Below, piece by piece: positions 7,501 to 15,241 of a DNA stretch of 17,914 nucleotides (positions are counted from its first letter, which is position 1; every line of letters begins with the position of its first letter). The position numbers and the translations under genes were made by a program. The notes under the pieces are model-generated. The model saw only the letters and a list, made by a program, of their open reading frames with translations. It had not been told where the DNA came from and did no database searches. Origin of the DNA: an uncultured Clostridium sp. (GTDB lineage: Bacteria; Bacillota; Clostridia; Lachnospirales; Lachnospiraceae); assembly GCA_900541315.1 (NCBI GenBank), contig UQJF01000056.1, forward strand, positions 1 through 17,914, read 5' to 3'.

Positions 7501-7892
7501 TCTCTGGTTTTCGTCACAGGCTGCCGGCCGTCAGGAAAAACAAGCTCTGCCTCTGCTTTCTGTAAGGTAAATCCCGTTCCTCTGCCCTTTAGACGCAGAT
7601 ATTCCGGATTTCTGGTAACTTTATAATCTTTTCCCTGATAGATAAATGTTAGTTCCACATAAGTAGGAACATCCTCCGGTGCGTATTTGCTGCGAAACAT
7701 TCCTGTTTCCCTTACATTTCCGCTGGCTTCCCCATAAAGGGCAAAGGTAATAGCATCAAAAAGAGTGGTCTTTCCCGCACCTGTATCACCGGTGATCAGA
7801 TAAAGCCCTTTTTCCCCCAGCTTTTCAAAATCAACTACTGTCTTTTCCCCATAAGGCCCAAAGGCGCTTATAATCAGTTTTTTCGGCTTCAT
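4554..7892 (-). CDS. sbcC: SbcC, ATPase subunit of the SbcCD nuclease
   Basis: This 1112-residue Rad50-like SMC-type ATPase joins SbcD to cleave DNA hairpins, palindromes and blocked double-strand ends. The N-terminal lobe carries Walker A GDTGAGKTT (35-43, K41). Two long coiled-coil arms, rich in Glu/Lys/Gln/Leu, flank the zinc hook CPVCG (C535, C538), which lies near the middle as expected. The C-terminal lobe has the ABC signature LSGGES (1012-1017) and Walker B with VDEGFGSLD (1046-1054, E1048 as catalytic Glu). The length is normal for clostridial SbcC. Its ATG overlaps the sbcD stop codon by four bases (ATGA), showing a translationally coupled operon. No key residue is missing. Confidence 0.97.
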   Translation of the reverse strand: MKPKKLIISAFGPYGEKTVVDFEKLGEKGLYLITGDTGAGKTTLFDAITFALYGEASGNVRETGMFRSKYAPEDVPTYVELTFIYQGKDYKVTRNPEYLRLKGRGTGFTLQKAEAELVFPDGRQPVTKTREVTKAITELMGLDYRQFTQIAMIAQGDFQKLLLAGTTERGEIFRQIFHTGIYQDIENRLRDAVKGKWKEYDGMRLSILQYLGDAFISEDPQAEAEWKELKKAKFEGKTIRGIQLLVDAIKRQEDSLREVKDHINGLDKEIKAASRGLGEAQQKQKMKKNLEAKQEQLKVLVPKVTEAEEQKKEAEEAAGDCELLAEEIRGLRTQKDGLEAFIKKKKTAGEKADQIEKEKEAAGRLNTEKASLEQAIQENKEARESLKGVDAQKERLQSILKEVQDKAKQLADGENALNQAVIEKDAGEKKVAELEKNENELVLQKEERKKKETVLTELAGTELVLQVRAGQLREFKTQVVQLQQAERRLWETWDKYEKAVAERNEEREVYNQLEQAFLDAQAGLLAKHLKEGEKCPVCGSLHHPQLAVIADQVPDKKVLDRKREILELKEKNVQQLSAQAGQMKEQLGDLREQYKNKGGKIFGDVWNEISEAPHMEGSGTEKSAAESQDIIKVKMHLSEELSSCEQKLKEAQTAKESLEKCQKELAALEQKEKVLQDKLLKTRNIYSSAAGSLSLLIKQSMEILQLEKQQEDLQSTQIQSGMQDIQQMLVWIKAAYIQLKEENRDALEAVQAEIRKNREKADILDHLQIQAEKLEIRQKTLSDSISQKTLDIQKLEIQLEELKRQIEEESQIYGFMTTHEIDAVLKAKTEKKQALEKKLKQADETLGQLKQQCESLKSSMETLKSQISSTVESSEDEIQAKINTFSEEKKNWEEAYSKQFSQLQSNRRIYEAVQGQQEKMAAAEQEYVWMRALSDTAGGTLSGKRKIELETYVQMAYFDRILRRANLRLMTMSSGQYELKRQENGEGKKEKAGLELNVIDHYNGTERSVKTLSGGESFQASLSLALGLSDEIQAGAGGIRLDAMFVDEGFGSLDEDSLNQAIRSLNDLAEGQRLVGIISHVGELKDRIERKIIVTKKRSSAGIGSQVQVVGN

Positions 7893-9037
7893 TCTTTCAC
7901 CTCCCGGATGATATTTCCTACAAACTCTTTCTGTACCTGGCTCATAGGCTGATTATTCTGCAGCTCATAAAATTCCATAAACAGCTCCATTTCTGATTTT
8001 TGCTCCACTGCCTGGGCTGCCGTAAGCTCCATATTTTCCCTGGTCCTGCGGTTATCATATTCCAGCTGCATAATATTGGGATAAATGACCCGCAGCTTCT
8101 GAAGACCGTCTAAAATATCCTCTTCATCTGTCAATGTCACATGAAGGTAATCATCGCAGTTTTCATTTTCATAAAATGGCTTTGCAGTTACTTCCATATA
8201 ACTGCCGCGGATCTTTCGCATATCCCGCAGTGGACGCAGAAAAATAGCTGATATATCTACATTTCCTTTTTCTTTTAACTCCACCACAGTAATGGATTTC
8301 TCCTGCCCCGCCTCTGAAAAAGAGTATTTAAGAGGCGTGCCGCAGTAGCGCACCTGGTCTCTTCCCACTGTCTGTGGACTGTGGATATGGCCCAGTGCCA
8401 CATAGTCAAAATCATCAAAAACAGAGGCATCTACATTGTCAAGTCCCCCTACAGACACCTCTTCTGACTCACAACGCATGGCGCCTGTAACAAACTGATG
8501 AGCTATTAACACATTCCGCACATCTGTATCTATATCCATATGGGAAACAGCCATTTTCACTGCGCTCTGGTGATCGCACACTGCTTCTGCTTCTTTTTCA
8601 AATTCTCCCCCTTCAAAAGCATGGCGGACTACAGCCGGTTTTATGAAAGGCAGCAGATGGATGCACACTTTTCCATATTCATCCGTAAATTCCACCTTCT
8701 CTGTCTTTCCCTCATATACAGGAGCCACGTAAATGCCGCTTTTCTTCATCAACCGTCCGCCATAGGAAACACGTTCCGGGGAATCATGGTTTCCACTGAT
8801 CATAAACACGGGCAGTCCCATTTCATTCAGGCTTGTGAGAAAATCATCAAATACCTGCACTGCCTCTGCCGCCGGAACCGGCTTATCATAAATATCTCCT
8901 GCTAAAATGATTCCCTCCGGCTGATGCTCTTTTGCAGCCTTTAATATCTGTCCCAGAATATATTTCTGGTCCTCCAGCATGGAAAATTCATTGACCCGCT
9001 TTCCAATATGCAGGTCTGATAAATGAAACAGCTTCAT
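7889..9037 (-). CDS. sbcD: SbcD, nuclease subunit of the SbcCD complex
   Basis: This 382-residue Mre11-like calcineurin-type phosphoesterase provides the Mn-dependent nuclease of SbcCD. Metal-site motifs are in order: D8-L-H10, GD48IYD (47-51), GNHDS (82-86), H180 in IAHQ, and GHIHS (216-220) with H217 and H219. The C-terminal part (about 270-382) is the expected capping region, including a helical stretch that would contact the SbcC coiled-coil base. The ATG at 9037 has GGGAGG five nt upstream and begins with the canonical MKLFHLSDLHIGK. An in-frame ATG at 9070 would lie inside the promoter inverted repeat and has no ribosome binding site. It is first in the sbcDC operon and lies after the argH terminator. 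Confidence 0.97.
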   Translation of the reverse strand: MKLFHLSDLHIGKRVNEFSMLEDQKYILGQILKAAKEHQPEGIILAGDIYDKPVPAAEAVQVFDDFLTSLNEMGLPVFMISGNHDSPERVSYGGRLMKKSGIYVAPVYEGKTEKVEFTDEYGKVCIHLLPFIKPAVVRHAFEGGEFEKEAEAVCDHQSAVKMAVSHMDIDTDVRNVLIAHQFVTGAMRCESEEVSVGGLDNVDASVFDDFDYVALGHIHSPQTVGRDQVRYCGTPLKYSFSEAGQEKSITVVELKEKGNVDISAIFLRPLRDMRKIRGSYMEVTAKPFYENENCDDYLHVTLTDEEDILDGLQKLRVIYPNIMQLEYDNRRTRENMELTAAQAVEQKSEMELFMEFYELQNNQPMSQVQKEFVGNIIREVKE

Positions 9038-9054
9038 AAAAACCTCCCAACCTA

Positions 9055-9087
9055 TATAATGTACTCTCAAAATAAGAGTACATTATA
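9055..9087 (-). promoter_or_regulatory. sbcD promoter with perfect 13-bp inverted repeat
   Basis: Both strands read TATAATGTACTCT from the outside inward, with 7 nt between the 13-bp arms. The minus-strand upstream arm supplies a consensus -10 box TATAAT (9087-9082), so the repeat straddles the likely transcript start near 9075. The downstream arm contains GAGAGTAC (9068-9061), ending 23 nt before the sbcD ATG. Overlap with the -10 suggests a repressor operator rather than an RNA hairpin. No good -35 hexamer is seen: the expected position falls in the argH terminator stem. Confidence 0.55.
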
Positions 9088-9089
9088 CC

Positions 9090-9130
9090 AAAAAGGCACC
9101 GCAAAAAAACTTTTTTCTTTTGCGGCACCT
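9090..9130 (-). terminator. Rho-independent terminator of argH
   Basis: On the minus strand the hairpin CCGCAAAA/TTTTGCGG (9125-9118 with 9106-9099) is extended by AGG/CCT pairs across a small internal mismatch and followed by TTTTT. It lies 28 nt after the argH stop and directly before the sbcD promoter, so it should insulate the two units. Confidence 0.75.
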
Positions 9131-9157
9131 CTCATTCCACTTGATCATGTGTATTTG

Positions 9158-10537
9158 TTACTGCTCTAACTGCTTCTTATAGATCTCAATTACTTTCTTC
9201 ATCATTTCAGGACCTGGTGCTCCGATGGTCATACGCTTTTCTACACAGGTCTTCATGCTGATGGCTTCGTATACATCTTCCTCAAACACAGGACTGATCT
9301 TCTTATATTCCTCTAATGAAAGATCATCTAAGGCAATGCCCTTGTCAATGCACAGCAGTACCAGCTGTCCTACAATGCCATGGGCATCACGGAACGGCAC
9401 GCCATGATTTACCAGGTAATCAGCTGCATCTGTAGCATTGGTAAATCCATTCTTTGCACTGGCTTCCATTACATCCTTGCGGAATTTCATGGAAGAGATC
9501 ATACCGGTAAATAAGGACAGGCAGCCCTTCACTGTATCAATAGCATCAAAGGTCAGCTCCTTATCTTCCTGCATATCCTTATCATATGCTAAAGGAAGTC
9601 CTTTCATTGTGGTAAGCATAGAAACCAGGGCACCGTAAACGCGGCCGCTCTTTCCACGGATCAGCTCTGCAATATCAGGATTCTTCTTCTGAGGCATAAT
9701 GCTGCTTCCGGTGCTGTAAGAATCATCGATCTCTACGAAACGGTATTCATTGGTATTCCAGATAATGATCTCCTCACTGAAACGGCTTAAGTGCATAGCA
9801 ATCGTAGATAATGCGCTTAACAGCTCGATCAGGTAATCGCGGTCAGAAACAGAATCCATGGAGTTTAAGGTTGGACCATCAAAATCCAGAAGCTTTGCAG
9901 TATACTCTCTGTCCAGAGGATAAGTAGTTCCAGCCAGGGCGCCGGAGCCTAATGGACAGTAATTCATTCTCTTGCGGATATCCTGTAAACGGGAACGGTC
10001 CCTGGAGAACATTTCAAAATATGCACCTACGTGATGAGCCAATGTTACAGGCTGTGCTTTCTGTAAATGGGTAAAGCCAGGCATAAATGTCTCTGTATTT
10101 GCTTCCATGATCACCAGAAGTTCTTTTAAAAGTTCTTTTACAAGAACGTCCATCTCATCGATCTCATCTCTTGTATACAACTTCATATCCAGAGCTACCT
10201 GGTCGTTGCGGCTGCGTCCTGTATGAAGGCGCTTTCCTGCTTCACCAATACGTTCTGTTAAAGTTCCTTCTACGAAAGAATGAATATCCTCATATTCAGA
10301 GTCTGACGGGATCACCAGCCTGCCGCTGTCAAGGTCTTCCCTGATGCCTTCAAGACCTGCCACAATGGCATCTCTGTCTGCTTCTGTCAGAATTCCCTGT
10401 TTTGCTAACATCTTTACATGCGCAATGCTGCCTCTGATGTCCTGACGGTAAAATTTCTGATCAAATGAAAGTGATTCATTAAAATTCTGTACCAGCTGGT
10501 CTGTTTCTTTTGTGAAACGTCCGCCCCAAAGCTTCAT
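9158..10537 (-). CDS. argH: Argininosuccinate lyase
   Basis: This 459-residue cytoplasmic enzyme of the fumarase/aspartase superfamily splits argininosuccinate into arginine and fumarate, the last step of arginine synthesis. It starts with the family's [16 protein letters not shown] (105-112) is the first conserved block. H157 in 'FTHLQKAQP' is the conserved His. The superfamily signature [12 protein letters not shown] (277-288) holds the catalytic Ser (S279). The length is standard. The ATG has AAAGGAG about 9 nt upstream. No other arginine gene is nearby (argG is absent from the window), and the upstream neighbour is the unrelated YfhO gene, 67 nt away. A strong terminator follows. Confidence 0.98.
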   Translation of the reverse strand: MKLWGGRFTKETDQLVQNFNESLSFDQKFYRQDIRGSIAHVKMLAKQGILTEADRDAIVAGLEGIREDLDSGRLVIPSDSEYEDIHSFVEGTLTERIGEAGKRLHTGRSRNDQVALDMKLYTRDEIDEMDVLVKELLKELLVIMEANTETFMPGFTHLQKAQPVTLAHHVGAYFEMFSRDRSRLQDIRKRMNYCPLGSGALAGTTYPLDREYTAKLLDFDGPTLNSMDSVSDRDYLIELLSALSTIAMHLSRFSEEIIIWNTNEYRFVEIDDSYSTGSSIMPQKKNPDIAELIRGKSGRVYGALVSMLTTMKGLPLAYDKDMQEDKELTFDAIDTVKGCLSLFTGMISSMKFRKDVMEASAKNGFTNATDAADYLVNHGVPFRDAHGIVGQLVLLCIDKGIALDDLSLEEYKKISPVFEEDVYEAISMKTCVEKRMTIGAPGPEMMKKVIEIYKKQLEQ

Positions 10538-10588
10538 AATTGATGTCTCCTTTTACTTTTCTTTTTATATCTGCATGTATGATTATTC

Positions 10589-10601
10589 ATTATACATTAT
10601 A
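10589..10601 (-). promoter_or_regulatory. Possible argH -10 hexamers
   Basis: On the minus strand two TATAAT hexamers occur in tandem (10601-10596 and 10594-10589), about 50-65 nt before the argH ATG. No clear -35 is visible 17 nt upstream, where the YfhO gene ends. An independent argH promoter is plausible but weakly supported. Confidence 0.3.
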
Positions 10602-10604
10602 AAT

Positions 10605-13499
10605 TCACATTTTGCGGCTATTTTTTCTGTTTTTGCCTATTTTTTTCTTATTTTTTACATTTACAGCTGTAAATAGGGCTGCACCGGCAAACACAGCCAG
10701 GCTTACACCGGTGATCATGGCACCGGTTTTTAAGCCTTCCGGCTCATAGGTCAAAGTGATCTCATGATCACCTTCACTTAAGTCTGCTGCCACAAATGTA
10801 TCAAAAATGGACCTGGTTTCTGTTTCCACACCGTCTACTGTAAGTTTCCAGCCCTTATCATAAGGAATGCTTGTATACATGGTACCGGCTGTATCTGCAT
10901 GAATAGTACCGGAAAGCTGCGTATCTGTCCACTTGGACAGTTTTACAGGATTCTGATCCATTTTTTCATAAAACTCTTTAAACGCCTCTGTATCAAAACG
11001 CCATACTTCTGCCTGAAGTGTTGGATTTCCATCATCTTCACAGCGAAGCTCCACCTCTGTTCCTCTTACAAGATAACCAAGTTCCAGGAAATAACCTCTG
11101 TCCACATTGTCAAAGGTCTTGCTTTTTTCGCCCATGGCGGCAGTAACCTTTTCCACCTTTTTGTTGGTCACATATACATAATACTGACCATTTTCTTCTG
11201 ATGTAAAGGTAAACTTTTTGCCTTCTGCAGCTCCTTCATTGGACACTAAAACATCCCTAGTTCCCAGCACATTGCAAAGATCATTCTGGACGACAGCCGG
11301 GTTGCCGGAATCTAACAGCCAGTTGCCTTCCACATCCCCCGGGAGCATAAATGCCACAGGCAGTGTATATTTATTCTCATAAAGCCACATGGAACCTTTT
11401 CGTCCCAGCTGGTCCTGTAAGCCAGTTGAAGGCTGCTGATCCGGATAAATGCCATAGCGGATGGAAAACAGACTGTCCACCAATGGGGTGCTTCCCTTGA
11501 TGCTGTAAGCATTCGTAGAGCTTTCACAGCCAAGGTATCTTACAAAATCCGATAAAGAAGCATTGGCTACAGAAGAAAACAGGGATGCCGACGGATAATT
11601 CATCCATGCCCCGTCATTTTTAGTCTTGCTGTCTCCCTTTTCCACTCTGTAAAAGGTGTCACTTTTAATGTTTCCAGCCAGCTGTATGGTGTCTTCATTA
11701 TCCTTTACATAGGCTGTTCTGCTGGTAGTGGGAAGACTGCTGACACCTAAATTTAAAGCCGTTTCCACTGCCACTAAAAGCAGTGTGAGCATCATGACCG
11801 CATCTTCATTCCAGTGCTTTCTCTTGTACAGATAAACAAGTCCCATATACAGAGAAAGGAAGATAATAGCTGCATAAAACACAGAAAAATGAAATTGCTC
11901 TGAGTTATCCACAAGTTTCTCTGCCATGATCACAAAAATGACCGCACCCCAGAAAGCCCATACCACCTGCTTCCAGGAAATTTCTTTTAATTCCAGGCAG
12001 GCCTGATGGCACATAGTCAGCACCAGGGCAATATAAATAAAGGACTGCCTGCAGGGAAGGCTGTTTGGATAATGGAAACCATGCCAGATGAAGTTTAACA
12101 CATTAATGGAAAAGCTTGCATAAAACATTAACAGCAGACCACAGTAAACTGCCTTTTCCCGCACTGTTATCTTCTTTGCCCCCAGATAAAGGAGCAGGAA
12201 CATAAGTACCGCCACACCACAGTAAATATTAGGCCAGTGGTCCAGACCTATCTCCGTTCCCACATTTCCAATATGGCGGGCGATCATATCAAAAATAGAA
12301 AAATAGCAGCTGATAGTCTTTGGAAAATCAAAATCACCGGAAGCAGTTGCCTGTAAAGCATAGATCTCCGGCAGAAGCACTACAGCTGCCAATCCTCCTG
12401 CAAGGAGAGAATAAAAGCCAAAACGCACTCCTGTTGCTGCCAGTTCTTTTACTCCCTTTGGCGGGTTTAAAATGACCTGCATGATCACATACATGACCAT
12501 AAAAATACAGATCATAATAGAAATATAGTAGTTGGACAGAATAGAAAGTCCCAGGGTAATGCAGTAGAACAGCCCCTTTTTCTCCCGTACCAGCTGCTCT
12601 GCCCCATAGAGGATCAGTGGCAGAAGCCAGATACAGTCCAGCCACATGATATTCCAGCTGTAAGCTGCCATATAACCGCTTAAAGCATAGAAAATACCAA
12701 AAACACCGGCTATAAAATGCTTTTTTTCAAAATGACGGTTCAGATACCAGGTAAACGTCACGCCACAGATGCCTGTTTTTATGGTGATCAGGATGGTCAT
12801 AAATTCAATGATGAATTTCTTTGGACATAAAATGATCAGCCAGTTCACCGGACTTGCCAGATAATAGGCATAAAGGGCAGAAAAATTCACTCCCATACCA
12901 ATATCCCAGCTGTATAGCAGGCTCCCCCCCTGCTTTAGCTTGTACTGGAATTCAGAAAAGAAAGGGGCATACTGATGGTACATGTCTGTCCGTAAAAAGC
13001 ACTCTTCCCCAAATGGGAAAATACCTCTCTGGGCAAAAAGAATGATCAGGACAGCTACCGGCACAAAAAAGGCTGCGATCAGACCATCACCTGGGCGCAA
13101 AAAGCGGAAGCCTCCATTTCCCGGCTCACTTTCGTTTTCCGGCTCGTCTTTAAATTCTTCCGGTGCTTGTACATCTTCTCTCTCATCCGTACTGACCTTA
13201 TGAACAGCATCCACTTTTTCTTCTCTTGCGGCTGCTGTCTGTTCTTTCGCTTTCCCCAGACTTCCCGCCTTTTTTTTCTCTTTTTTTATTTCTATTTGCA
13301 CTGGCTCACTTTCCTGTGATCTTTCCTGTAAATTTTTCTGTGATTTTTCCTGCGAGCTTTCCTGTAAATTTTCCTGCAAAGATGCTGCTTCCTCCCTGTT
13401 GTCTGCATTTTTTACCGTAACCGGTCTCTGGACCATTTCCAAAACTGCGTCCAGTTCCTTCTCTACCTGTTCTATTTCTTCACGACTCACTGCATTCAC
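10605..13499 (-). CDS. YfhO-family membrane glycosyltransferase with long N-terminal extension
   Basis: A 964-residue polytopic protein of the YfhO family (PF09586), GT-C-like enzymes. In Listeria and Staphylococcus these transfer sugar from a lipid carrier to teichoic or lipoteichoic acid outside the membrane. Residues 1-135 are a charged, low-complexity cytoplasmic tail with six 4-residue repeats (41-64). The first membrane helix is at about 137-157, followed by the family block with D171 in 'RTDMYHQYAPF', further helices to about 590, an extracellular beta-rich domain (about 600-930), and a last helix near 935-955 with a basic tail. The start is uncertain: GTG at 13499 has a close AGGA, whereas GTG at 13490 lies 5 nt from AAAGGTGA. 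It follows the gtrA-like gene by 17 nt, so they are co-transcribed. Confidence 0.88.
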   Translation of the reverse strand: MNAVSREEIEQVEKELDAVLEMVQRPVTVKNADNREEAASLQENLQESSQEKSQKNLQERSQESEPVQIEIKKEKKKAGSLGKAKEQTAAAREEKVDAVHKVSTDEREDVQAPEEFKDEPENESEPGNGGFRFLRPGDGLIAAFFVPVAVLIILFAQRGIFPFGEECFLRTDMYHQYAPFFSEFQYKLKQGGSLLYSWDIGMGVNFSALYAYYLASPVNWLIILCPKKFIIEFMTILITIKTGICGVTFTWYLNRHFEKKHFIAGVFGIFYALSGYMAAYSWNIMWLDCIWLLPLILYGAEQLVREKKGLFYCITLGLSILSNYYISIMICIFMVMYVIMQVILNPPKGVKELAATGVRFGFYSLLAGGLAAVVLLPEIYALQATASGDFDFPKTISCYFSIFDMIARHIGNVGTEIGLDHWPNIYCGVAVLMFLLLYLGAKKITVREKAVYCGLLLMFYASFSINVLNFIWHGFHYPNSLPCRQSFIYIALVLTMCHQACLELKEISWKQVVWAFWGAVIFVIMAEKLVDNSEQFHFSVFYAAIIFLSLYMGLVYLYKRKHWNEDAVMMLTLLLVAVETALNLGVSSLPTTSRTAYVKDNEDTIQLAGNIKSDTFYRVEKGDSKTKNDGAWMNYPSASLFSSVANASLSDFVRYLGCESSTNAYSIKGSTPLVDSLFSIRYGIYPDQQPSTGLQDQLGRKGSMWLYENKYTLPVAFMLPGDVEGNWLLDSGNPAVVQNDLCNVLGTRDVLVSNEGAAEGKKFTFTSEENGQYYVYVTNKKVEKVTAAMGEKSKTFDNVDRGYFLELGYLVRGTEVELRCEDDGNPTLQAEVWRFDTEAFKEFYEKMDQNPVKLSKWTDTQLSGTIHADTAGTMYTSIPYDKGWKLTVDGVETETRSIFDTFVAADLSEGDHEITLTYEPEGLKTGAMITGVSLAVFAGAALFTAVNVKNKKKIGKNRKNSRKM
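13310..13381. repeat. Six tandem 12-bp repeats inside the YfhO gene
   Basis: On the plus strand, six consecutive 12-mers start TTTCCTG (one TTTTCTG) followed by a variable pentamer. Each encodes a four-residue unit on the minus strand, [L/S]-Q-[E/K]-[N/S/K/R], at residues 41-64. Because the unit is 12 bp, copy-number change would keep the reading frame. Confidence 0.85.
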
Positions 13500-13516
13500 C
13501 TTTCCTACAGCTGTTC

Positions 13517-13939
13517 CTATTTCTTTTTAAAGATCCAAAGTTTGCTGAACACATAATTTGCCACCATATTGATAACAGAAGCTGTCAGTTTGCAGAACAT
13601 TTCATAAACAAGCCCTCTGTCTCCTCCCAGCTTCACCATCACTACCAACAAGATCCAGGTCGCCACTCCTGAAATAGCTCTTGCCGCAAAAAAAGCACCG
13701 CCCTCTTTTAATAGGTAAGAGGGGCGCATGTTAAAATTGCGGAATACAATGATCTTATTTACAATATAAGCAAATAATACCGCAGCCAACCATGAAAAAG
13801 CCTGGGATACACCAACACCCATGGACATCTTCCTGAATAACGTATAGGAAACAAAGTCCACAGCTGTTGTCAGCACACCACAGACCAGGTAGCTGATAGT
13901 CTCATAATTTACACATTTTTTCCATAATTTTCCAAACAC
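13517..13939 (-). CDS. GtrA-family membrane protein, probable lipid-sugar flippase
   Basis: This 140-residue protein of the GtrA family (PF04138) has four membrane helices (about 15-35, 43-66, 80-104 and 114-137). The family includes GtrA and GtcA, thought to flip undecaprenyl-phosphate sugar across the membrane for glycosylation of surface polymers. Conserved features include 'SYLVCGVLTTAVDF' in helix 1, 'NKIIVFRNF' after helix 2 and the closing 'ANYVFSKLWIF'. Translation starts with GTG at 13939, supported by AGGAG 8-9 nt upstream. The YfhO gene follows after 17 nt. In known three-part systems a GT2 enzyme (CsbB-like) loads the sugar on the carrier; none is in this window. The upstream 126 nt to the apbE stop hold no clear promoter or terminator. 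Confidence 0.9.
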   Translation of the reverse strand: MFGKLWKKCVNYETISYLVCGVLTTAVDFVSYTLFRKMSMGVGVSQAFSWLAAVLFAYIVNKIIVFRNFNMRPSYLLKEGGAFFAARAISGVATWILLVVMVKLGGDRGLVYEMFCKLTASVINMVANYVFSKLWIFKKK

Positions 13940-14065
13940 GTTTTTTCTCCTGCATCTGACCTTATATTTCTTTTCCCCAGTCAGTTCTTTCTATAATATT
14001 TTAACCTGTCTGATACGGGATCGCTGCGTGCTTTGCACTCTCCCAATCCTGCCAGTTATCCTTCC

Positions 14066-15067
14066 TTAATCAGAACTTAGAAACTCTTGTGCCCCTTCTG
14101 AATAATGCAGTTCCCCATCTTCTGTGATGAACACTGCATATACACCATCCAGTGAATCAGCCAGTTTCATTCCATTTTCCAGACCTAAAGCAAAGCAGGA
14201 TGTGCTCAATCCGTCTCCATCCACAGAAAGTTTTGAAATGATCGTCACCTGGGTAAGGCCATTTTCATAAGGATAGCCTGTATGCGGGTCTAAAATGTGA
14301 TGATAATTCACCCCATCCTGGATAAAATGCCGTTCATACACCCCTGAGGATACAACAGATAAGTCATTGATATCCAAAGATGCTACTGTTTCTGTACGGT
14401 CCGCAAAAGGTTTCTGAAGACCGATCTTAAAAGGCTTCCCGTCTGTTTTTTCACCTACACAGACTACATTGCCTCCCAGGTTGATAATAGCACTTTTTAC
14501 CCCCTGTTCTGTTAAATAATCTTTGATCCGGTCTGCAATATACCCCTTTGCAATGGCTCCCAGATCAATCGCTGTATCATCATCTGCAAAAGTAACTGTA
14601 TTTCCTTCTAATAAGACTTTCTTATAACCTACTTTTTCAAGAGCCGCCTGGATAGCTGTGCTTTCCGGCACTGCTGGATCTGCCCCTGCAAAGTCCCAGA
14701 GACTGCTTAAAGGCTCAATGGTAATATCAAAGGCCCCGCCGGACATTTCACAATACTCCAGTCCCTTCTTTAAAACCTCCGCGGTTTTATCAGAAACTGT
14801 AAACTGTCTTTCTCCCGGCTTTCTGTGGTTCATCTGGTAGATCTCACTTGTGTCGATGGTGGTACTTAAAACATTTTCATATTCCCTGCACACATCCAGA
14901 GCACCATCTAATATCTCTTCTTTGTCTGTATCATACAAGGTAACACTGACAAAGGTATTCAGCAGAAAATCCATTTTATTTATGGGCTCTTTTGTCTTCT
15001 CTGTACAACCTGTTAATGACAGCACCAGACAAAGAACTGTAAGCAGGATGCAATTTCGTTTTTTCAT
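14066..15067 (-). CDS. apbE: ApbE-family FAD:protein FMN transferase, lipoprotein
   Basis: A 333-residue exported lipoprotein that, by family, moves FMN from FAD onto Thr of target flavoproteins such as Rnf or Nqr subunits. The lipoprotein signal peptide (MKKRNCIL, hydrophobic core) ends in the lipobox LTG-C21. Conserved blocks: GAFDITIEPL (111-120), DLGAIAKGYIAD (168-179), NLGGN (196-200), HHILDPHTG (256-264) and the metal-binding DGDGLST (283-289). The ATG at 15067 was chosen because it gives a proper signal peptide. An upstream ATG at 15136 would lie at or before the predicted transcript start. Its ribosome site (AGAG) is weak. It is divergent from the LysR gene across a dyad at the -35 box. 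The target flavoprotein is not in the window. Confidence 0.95.
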   Translation of the reverse strand: MKKRNCILLTVLCLVLSLTGCTEKTKEPINKMDFLLNTFVSVTLYDTDKEEILDGALDVCREYENVLSTTIDTSEIYQMNHRKPGERQFTVSDKTAEVLKKGLEYCEMSGGAFDITIEPLSSLWDFAGADPAVPESTAIQAALEKVGYKKVLLEGNTVTFADDDTAIDLGAIAKGYIADRIKDYLTEQGVKSAIINLGGNVVCVGEKTDGKPFKIGLQKPFADRTETVASLDINDLSVVSSGVYERHFIQDGVNYHHILDPHTGYPYENGLTQVTIISKLSVDGDGLSTSCFALGLENGMKLADSLDGVYAVFITEDGELHYSEGAQEFLSSD

Positions 15068-15134
15068 ATATTTATTATCTCTTTTTTCCATAAGCACATT
15101 CCATATTTTGTCACGTAACGCATGAACAGTAATC

Positions 15135-15164
15135 ATTTTATCACTATGACAGTTTTACTGTCAA
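15135..15164 (-). promoter_or_regulatory. Probable apbE promoter
   Basis: On the minus strand a consensus TTGACA (15164-15159) and TAAAAT (15140-15135) are separated by 18 nt. Transcription would start near 15128, leaving a leader of about 60 nt. The dyad at 15147-15163 overlaps the -35 and the spacer. Confidence 0.65.
15147..15163. promoter_or_regulatory. Dyad TGACAG-N5-CTGTCA, candidate LysR-type operator
   Basis: This perfect 6-bp inverted repeat around TTTTA lies between divergent apbE and lysR-type genes. It overlaps the apbE -35 box and ends 18 nt before the regulator's own -35. LysR regulators often bind a T-N11-A dyad upstream of their own gene; whether this is that site is inference. 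Confidence 0.45.
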
Positions 15165-15180
15165 CATAACCAGAAAGACT

Positions 15181-15209
15181 TTGAAAAGAACAGGGATTTA
15201 GTATATACT
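15181..15209 (+). promoter_or_regulatory. Probable promoter of the LysR-type gene
   Basis: TTGAAA (15181-15186), a 17-nt spacer and TATACT (15204-15209) form a near-consensus sigma-A promoter 33 nt before the regulator's ATG. Confidence 0.6.
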
Positions 15210-15241
15210 TGTAAATGAAAATGAGTTACAGGAGATCCCAT

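Noticed and set aside
9038..9070. Upstream in-frame start for sbcD adding 11 residues
   Set aside because: That ATG lies within the promoter inverted repeat and lacks a ribosome site, while the ATG at 9037 has GGGAGG and starts at the conserved N-terminus.
13310..13381. CRISPR-like array
   Set aside because: The 12-bp units are contiguous, without spacers, and code in frame for a Gln-rich protein repeat.
13940..14065. Possible terminator or small RNA between apbE and the gtrA-like gene
   Set aside because: Only a 4-bp GTGC/GCAC hairpin is visible, with no T-run and no conserved structure I could name.
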